Assembly (NCBI GenBank): GCA_023391905.1
Contig: JAEWAD010000302.1
Location: 1 to 16,364, forward strand
Reading direction: 5' to 3'
DNA from: Pseudomonadota bacterium
Lineage (GTDB): Bacteria; Pseudomonadota; Alphaproteobacteria; Rhizobiales; Kaistiaceae
DNA length: 16,364 bases
Both the position numbers and the translations under genes were made by a program. The notes below the pieces were generated by a model that made no database searches, was not told the DNA's origin, and saw only the letters and a list, made by a program, of their open reading frames with translations. Numbering within the stretch: the stretch's first letter is position 1; every line of letters begins with the position of its first letter. This document shows, one piece after another, positions 15,929 through 16,364 of the stretch.

Positions 15929-16364
15929 ATGCACGACACCGTCAAGACGAAGCCAGCCGGGAAAGCCGCGGCCGGAGAGAGCCCGCGTCCGTTCGGGGCG
16001 CCGCCGGCGCCGGCCGATGTCGAGGCGGCCCGCGAAGCGATCAACGCCAAGCTGACCTACGCCGTCGGCAAGAATGCCGTCACCGCCAGCGACCGCGACT
16101 GGTTCGTCGCCACCGCGCTCGCCGTGCGCGACCGCATGGTCGATCCCTGGATCGCCTCGTCCAAGGCGACCTATGCCGAGGGCCGCAAGCGCGTCTACTA
16201 CCTGTCGCTCGAGTTCCTGATCGGCCGGCTGCTGTTCGACGCGATGAACAATCTCGGCCTGACCGAGATCTTCCGCGCCGCGCTCGGCGATCTCGGCGTC
16301 GAGCTCGCCCGGCTTAAGACGGTCGAGCCGGACGCGGCGCTGGGCAATGGCGGCCTCGGGCGGC
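15929..16364 (+). CDS. glgP: Glycogen/alpha-glucan phosphorylase, N-terminal part (partial)
   Basis: The first 145 codons are visible; the gene leaves through the right edge. After a variable Ala/Pro-rich N-terminus the sequence shows the phosphorylase start: DRDWFVATALAVRDRMVDPW, KRVYYLSLEFLIGRLL, and EPDAALGNGGLGR. The last is the conserved stretch near the active site that follows the first Rossmann-type region. The full family length is about 800-850 residues, with a pyridoxal-phosphate Lys far beyond the window. The enzyme releases glucose 1-phosphate from glycogen or other alpha-glucans in the cytoplasm. The ATG at 15929 has GAGG (15917-15920) 8 nt upstream. It is separated from the catabolic cluster by a terminator and a repeat, so it is probably the start of an unrelated glycogen operon. 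Confidence 0.93.
   Translation, partial: MHDTVKTKPAGKAAAGESPRPFGAPPAPADVEAAREAINAKLTYAVGKNAVTASDRDWFVATALAVRDRMVDPWIASSKATYAEGRKRVYYLSLEFLIGRLLFDAMNNLGLTEIFRAALGDLGVELARLKTVEPDAALGNGGLGR

Overview
The window looks like a chromosomal stretch of a GC-rich alphaproteobacterium, probably Hyphomicrobiales (Rhizobiales). The grounds are strong G/C third-position bias, closely packed rhizobial-type catabolic operons, a PRC-barrel protein, and three copies of a roughly 100-bp palindromic intergenic repeat of the kind dispersed in rhizobial genomes. No species can be named from this alone. There are no phage, IS, tRNA, rRNA or CRISPR signatures.

Layout. The left edge (1-1420, + strand) holds the end of a proline-racemase-family gene, then a xylitol/polyol dehydrogenase, closed by a bidirectional terminator shared with a converging PRC-barrel gene (1438-1806, -). 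From 8804 down to 1889 runs a minus-strand operon: sugar-binding protein, two permeases and an ATPase of a CUT1-type ABC importer, then an enolase-superfamily acid-sugar dehydratase, an SDR like 2-keto-3-deoxy-L-fuconate dehydrogenase, and a MaoC-type hydratase. Divergent from it at 8965 is an IclR regulator. It is followed on the + strand by a COG3618 lactonase, an L-rhamnose/L-fucose-type mutarotase, a Gfo/Idh/MocA dehydrogenase, a second MaoC-like protein, a class III (CaiB/BaiF) CoA-transferase, and a solute-binding-protein homologue with no signal peptide. A terminator at 15465-15493 ends this arm. The right edge holds the start of a glycogen phosphorylase gene.

How the genes fit together. 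Import, then mutarotase, aldose dehydrogenase, lactonase, sugar-acid dehydratase and 2-keto-3-deoxy-acid dehydrogenase, form an almost complete non-phosphorylative route of the L-fucose/L-rhamnose/pentose type. The usual last enzyme (FAH-family hydrolase or an aldolase) is absent. In its place are two MaoC hot-dog proteins, a CoA-transferase and a cytoplasmic binding-protein homologue, which is the most unusual part of the window. One MaoC protein keeps the Asp/His hydratase pair and the other has lost the His. An AT-rich 13-bp box (CTTATATAYGAAT) lies upstream of three transcription starts in this cluster, always oriented toward the downstream gene, and is a candidate shared promoter/operator for the IclR protein. 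The substrate is not determined by the sequence; a deoxyhexose or pentose is the best inference.
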